Shown one piece after another: positions 5,459 to 7,603 of a stretch of DNA of 7,603 bases. The position numbers were made by a program, and so were the translations under genes. Numbering within the stretch: the first letter of the stretch is position 1; every line of letters begins with the position of its first letter. Origin of the DNA: an uncultured Clostridia bacterium (lineage in GTDB: Bacteria > Bacillota > Clostridia > Lachnospirales > Lachnospiraceae); contig CAMHMG010000145.1 of the NCBI GenBank assembly GCA_946186175.1, forward strand, positions 1 to 7,603, given 5' to 3'. The notes below the pieces were generated by a model. It was not told the origin of the DNA. It saw only the letters and a program-made list of their open reading frames with translations, and ran no database searches.

Positions 5459-6250
5459 ATGGAAAAACAGCGAATTGTGGTCAAGGTTGGAACCTCCACA
5501 CTAACAGGAGAAAATGGAGCATTGATGCTTCGCACTATCGATAAGTTGGCTCAGGTATTATCGGCACTTCATAATGAAGGCAACCAGGTAATCCTTGTAT
5601 CTTCAGGCGCAATAGCCGTTGGAGTTAATAAGATGAGACTTCCGAGGAAACCGGTTGAAGTATGTATGAAACAGGCTGTTGCAGCAGTCGGACAGTGCGA
5701 GCTTATGCATATATATGACAAGTGTTTTGGTGAGTATGGTAATATTGTAGGACAGATCCTGCTCACAGCTGATGATATAGCAGTTAAAGCAAAGCGCCGT
5801 AATATAACCAATACGTTTGAGGCACTTCTTGAAAATGGAATGATTCCTGTAGTAAATGAGAACGACTCGATAAGCCATGCTGAGATTGAATCGGATAAGA
5901 AGGTTTTCGGTGACAATGATATGCTTTCTGCGATCGTTGCAAAGCTTACCGAAGCAGACAGGCTTATAATTCTTTCTGATATAGAGGGACTTTACGACAG
6001 CAATCCGCATATTAATCCTGATGCAACACTTATCCATCGTGTTGAAGAGATCAATGATGATATAAGAGGTCTCGCAACAGGCACAAGTTCTAACCGTGGA
6101 ACCGGTGGTATGGTGACTAAGCTTGAAGCTGCAGAATATGCTACCATGCATGGAATCGATATGCATATAGCTCACGGCAGTGATCCGGAGAATATATACC
6201 GTATACTTGAGGGCGAAGACTGCGGAACGCACTTTGTGAAGCGGGGTTGA
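5459..6250 (+). CDS. proB: Glutamate 5-kinase (short form without PUA domain)
   Basis: A 263-residue enzyme that phosphorylates glutamate to gamma-glutamyl phosphate, the first step of proline synthesis. It is an amino-acid kinase fold with all landmarks: VVKVGTSTLT at the start (Lys9), VSSGAIAVG (47-55), KQAVAAVGQ (71-79), GQILLTADD, NITNTFEALL, PVVNENDSIS (130-139), FGDND (150-154), ILSDIEGLYD (171-180) and RGTGGMVTKLEAA (213-225). The C-terminal PUA domain of the E. coli enzyme is absent, as in many Firmicutes, so this is a natural short form and not a truncation. AGGAG at 5448-5452 precedes the ATG by 6 nt. The usual partner proA (gamma-glutamyl phosphate reductase) does not follow; a fliB-type gene does. 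Feedback control by proline is typical of the family. Confidence 0.96.
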   Translation: MEKQRIVVKVGTSTLTGENGALMLRTIDKLAQVLSALHNEGNQVILVSSGAIAVGVNKMRLPRKPVEVCMKQAVAAVGQCELMHIYDKCFGEYGNIVGQILLTADDIAVKAKRRNITNTFEALLENGMIPVVNENDSISHAEIESDKKVFGDNDMLSAIVAKLTEADRLIILSDIEGLYDSNPHINPDATLIHRVEEINDDIRGLATGTSSNRGTGGMVTKLEAAEYATMHGIDMHIAHGSDPENIYRILEGEDCGTHFVKRG

Positions 6251-6315
6251 TTTTGATTTTTTGCAAAACTCGTTTTGTTCTAGTGATAGATATTCAGAAA
6301 AAGGAAGATATGATT

Positions 6316-7569
6316 ATGAACTACAGAACAGTTTCGTATTACGATGAATTCAAATGCATAGGCGGAGCATGTGAGGACTCATGCTGTGATAACTGGGAGA
6401 TTGATCTTGATGATGAATCTCTCAAATTCTATATGTCGCAAAAAGGTGAATTTGGAAAAAGGTTAAAGAAGTGTACAAGGGTTAAGGATAAGCAGTTCAT
6501 TTTAAATGGTACAAGATGTCCGTTTCACAATGATGATGACCTTTGCGATATATATATTGAATTGGGTGAGGAAGCATTATGCCAGACATGTACCAACTTC
6601 CCAAGACATATAGAGGAGTTTGATGATCTTAAAGAGGTCAGTCTTACAATGTCATGCCCTGAGGCAAGCAGGATAATGCTTTCTAAACGGGATAAGATGT
6701 CATTTACCTGTAAAGAGGGTAGTGACAGAGAATACGGGCTCAAGGAATTAAAACCGGTAAGCCGCCTTGCATTCTGGAAACGTGGGCATGAAAACAAATT
6801 AGATAAGCCTTTGTATGATGAGCTTTTTAAAGCAAGGGTATTAATATATGAGATGTTGCAGGATAGGAGCATATCTGTAGTATTACGTGCATTATATGTG
6901 ATATCCTTTGCAGAAGAATTGCAGGAAAAAATTGATGATAATGATTATAGTGCCATAGCCGATATAATTACAATATATCAAAATAATAGAGAAGAAAGAG
7001 TGATTGTTAATGACTGGGATGTGAAGAAAAGTGTTGACGATCCTGAGTATATGGGACATAAAGTACAGTGTGCGGGTCCCCCGCAGGTAGTATGGATGCA
7101 TATTTATCTGGATATATACGAGGGACTTGAAACCATTATACCTGAATGGAAAAATACTCTGGCGGCAGGAAAGAAACACATTGAATCAGTTTATTATTGG
7201 CAGAATATGAATGGTTTCATGAATTATTATAAGGATAAAGAGTATGAATTTGAACATATACTGGTCTATTATATCTTTAGTTATTTCTTAGGAGCAGCAT
7301 ATGATCATGATGCATTGACCAAGGTTAAATTTGCTGTTATTTCATATCTGATCATTTTAGAACTGGATGTGGCAAGATGGGCGTTAAATGAGAAGAGCTT
7401 CACGTATGAAGATCAGGTGTCCATAGCACATGCTTATTCTAAAGAGGTAGAGCATTCATATGATAATTATGAATCTTTACAACTGGTTCTTTCAGCACAT
7501 CCTGATTTGATTACAGATAATTTCCGTAAGGAATTAGAATACATTTTAAGTATTGAGAGGGCAAGATAA
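6316..7569 (+). CDS. fliB: FliB-type flagellin lysine N-methylase
   Basis: A protein of 417 residues from the chosen start. FliB methylates surface lysines of flagellin; the Salmonella enzyme carries a [4Fe-4S] cluster needed for methyl transfer. The N-terminal cysteine block is diagnostic: YYDEFKCIGGACEDSCCDNW (Cys14, Cys19, Cys23, Cys24), followed by GTRCPFH, DLCDIY and ALCQTCTNFPRH, ending a CxxC-rich metal-binding region within about the first 110 residues. The rest is helical and less conserved. The frame stays open up to a TTG inside proB (6247), but AAGGAAG at 6301-6307 sits 8 nt before the ATG at 6316, giving MNYRTVSYYDEF, typical of clostridial relatives; ATG 6310 is a close alternative. 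No flagellin or flagellar gene is in the window, so the substrate is inferred from family only. Confidence 0.85.
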   Translation: MNYRTVSYYDEFKCIGGACEDSCCDNWEIDLDDESLKFYMSQKGEFGKRLKKCTRVKDKQFILNGTRCPFHNDDDLCDIYIELGEEALCQTCTNFPRHIEEFDDLKEVSLTMSCPEASRIMLSKRDKMSFTCKEGSDREYGLKELKPVSRLAFWKRGHENKLDKPLYDELFKARVLIYEMLQDRSISVVLRALYVISFAEELQEKIDDNDYSAIADIITIYQNNREERVIVNDWDVKKSVDDPEYMGHKVQCAGPPQVVWMHIYLDIYEGLETIIPEWKNTLAAGKKHIESVYYWQNMNGFMNYYKDKEYEFEHILVYYIFSYFLGAAYDHDALTKVKFAVISYLIILELDVARWALNEKSFTYEDQVSIAHAYSKEVEHSYDNYESLQLVLSAHPDLITDNFRKELEYILSIERAR

Positions 7570-7603
7570 TGATACAGGATATTGCGCCACATAAATTGGA
7601 CAA
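7569..7603 (+). CDS. Start of a downstream gene, possibly NAD+ diphosphatase (Nudix)
   Basis: Only the first 11 codons are present: ATG at 7569 overlaps the TAA stop of the FliB gene (TAATG), with GAGAGGG at 7555-7561 as ribosome binding site 7 nt upstream. This overlap implies translational coupling. The N-terminus MIQDIAPHKLD resembles the beginning of NAD+ diphosphatase-like Nudix proteins of Lachnospiraceae as I remember them, but eleven residues are too few to name it. Confidence 0.6.
   Translation, partial: MIQDIAPHKLD

Noticed and set aside
5603..6232. Minus-strand open frame of 209 codons opposite proB
   Set aside because: The plus strand encodes an unmistakable glutamate 5-kinase in this stretch; the antisense protein has no recognisable domain and is His/Cys/Tyr-rich as expected of a shadow.
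6264..6277. Inverted repeat CAAAAC-TC-GTTTTG between proB and fliB as a terminator
   Set aside because: The stem is AT-rich with only two G-C pairs and an impossible 2-nt loop, and no T-run follows.

Overview
The window looks like low-GC Firmicutes DNA of the Lachnospiraceae type (Butyrivibrio, Roseburia or Agathobacter relatives). The basis is AT-rich codon use, strong AGGAGG-type ribosome binding sites, spoVA sporulation genes, a clostridial-style FliB protein and a short ProB without a PUA domain. The taxonomic placement is inference from gene content only.

Layout. Bases 1-483 (+) hold the C-terminal tail of a heavy-metal P1B-type ATPase followed 1 nt later by an ArsR/SmtB/CadC-type metal sensor; a hairpin terminator at 531-564 closes this unit. 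Bases 543-2262 (-) converge on it and carry spoVAA, spoVAB and spoVAC. These are spore membrane proteins linked to dipicolinate uptake and release. The usual partners spoVAD and spoVAE do not follow; spoVAC ends inside the terminator hairpin. Bases 2263-2682 have no convincing gene but hold a striking 219-bp palindromic element (2290-2508) that is either a MITE-like insertion or a structured RNA. Next come a 64-residue membrane protein with a strong ribosome binding site (2683-2877), and a 345-residue AAA+ ATPase with a winged-helix-like C-terminus (3127-4164).

The ATPase is preceded by seven 9-bp direct repeats spaced alternately 10 and 19 bp. The first two sit inside a near-consensus promoter (TTGACA-N17-TAAAAT) and the last one touches the ribosome binding site. 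This looks like a self-regulated unit of unknown function and is the best candidate for an undescribed system. Downstream on the same strand are an NrnA-like DHH/DHHA1 phosphoesterase (4213-5208), a strong promoter with a 175-nt leader, glutamate 5-kinase proB (5459-6250), a FliB-type flagellin lysine N-methylase (6316-7569) and the first codons of another gene (7569 onward).

Functional links: the ATPase and sensor form a metal-efflux unit; spoVAA-AB are tightly coupled, while spoVAC may have its own promoter; proB, fliB and the last gene appear co-transcribed although their functions are unrelated. No tRNA, rRNA, CRISPR array or transposase gene is visible.
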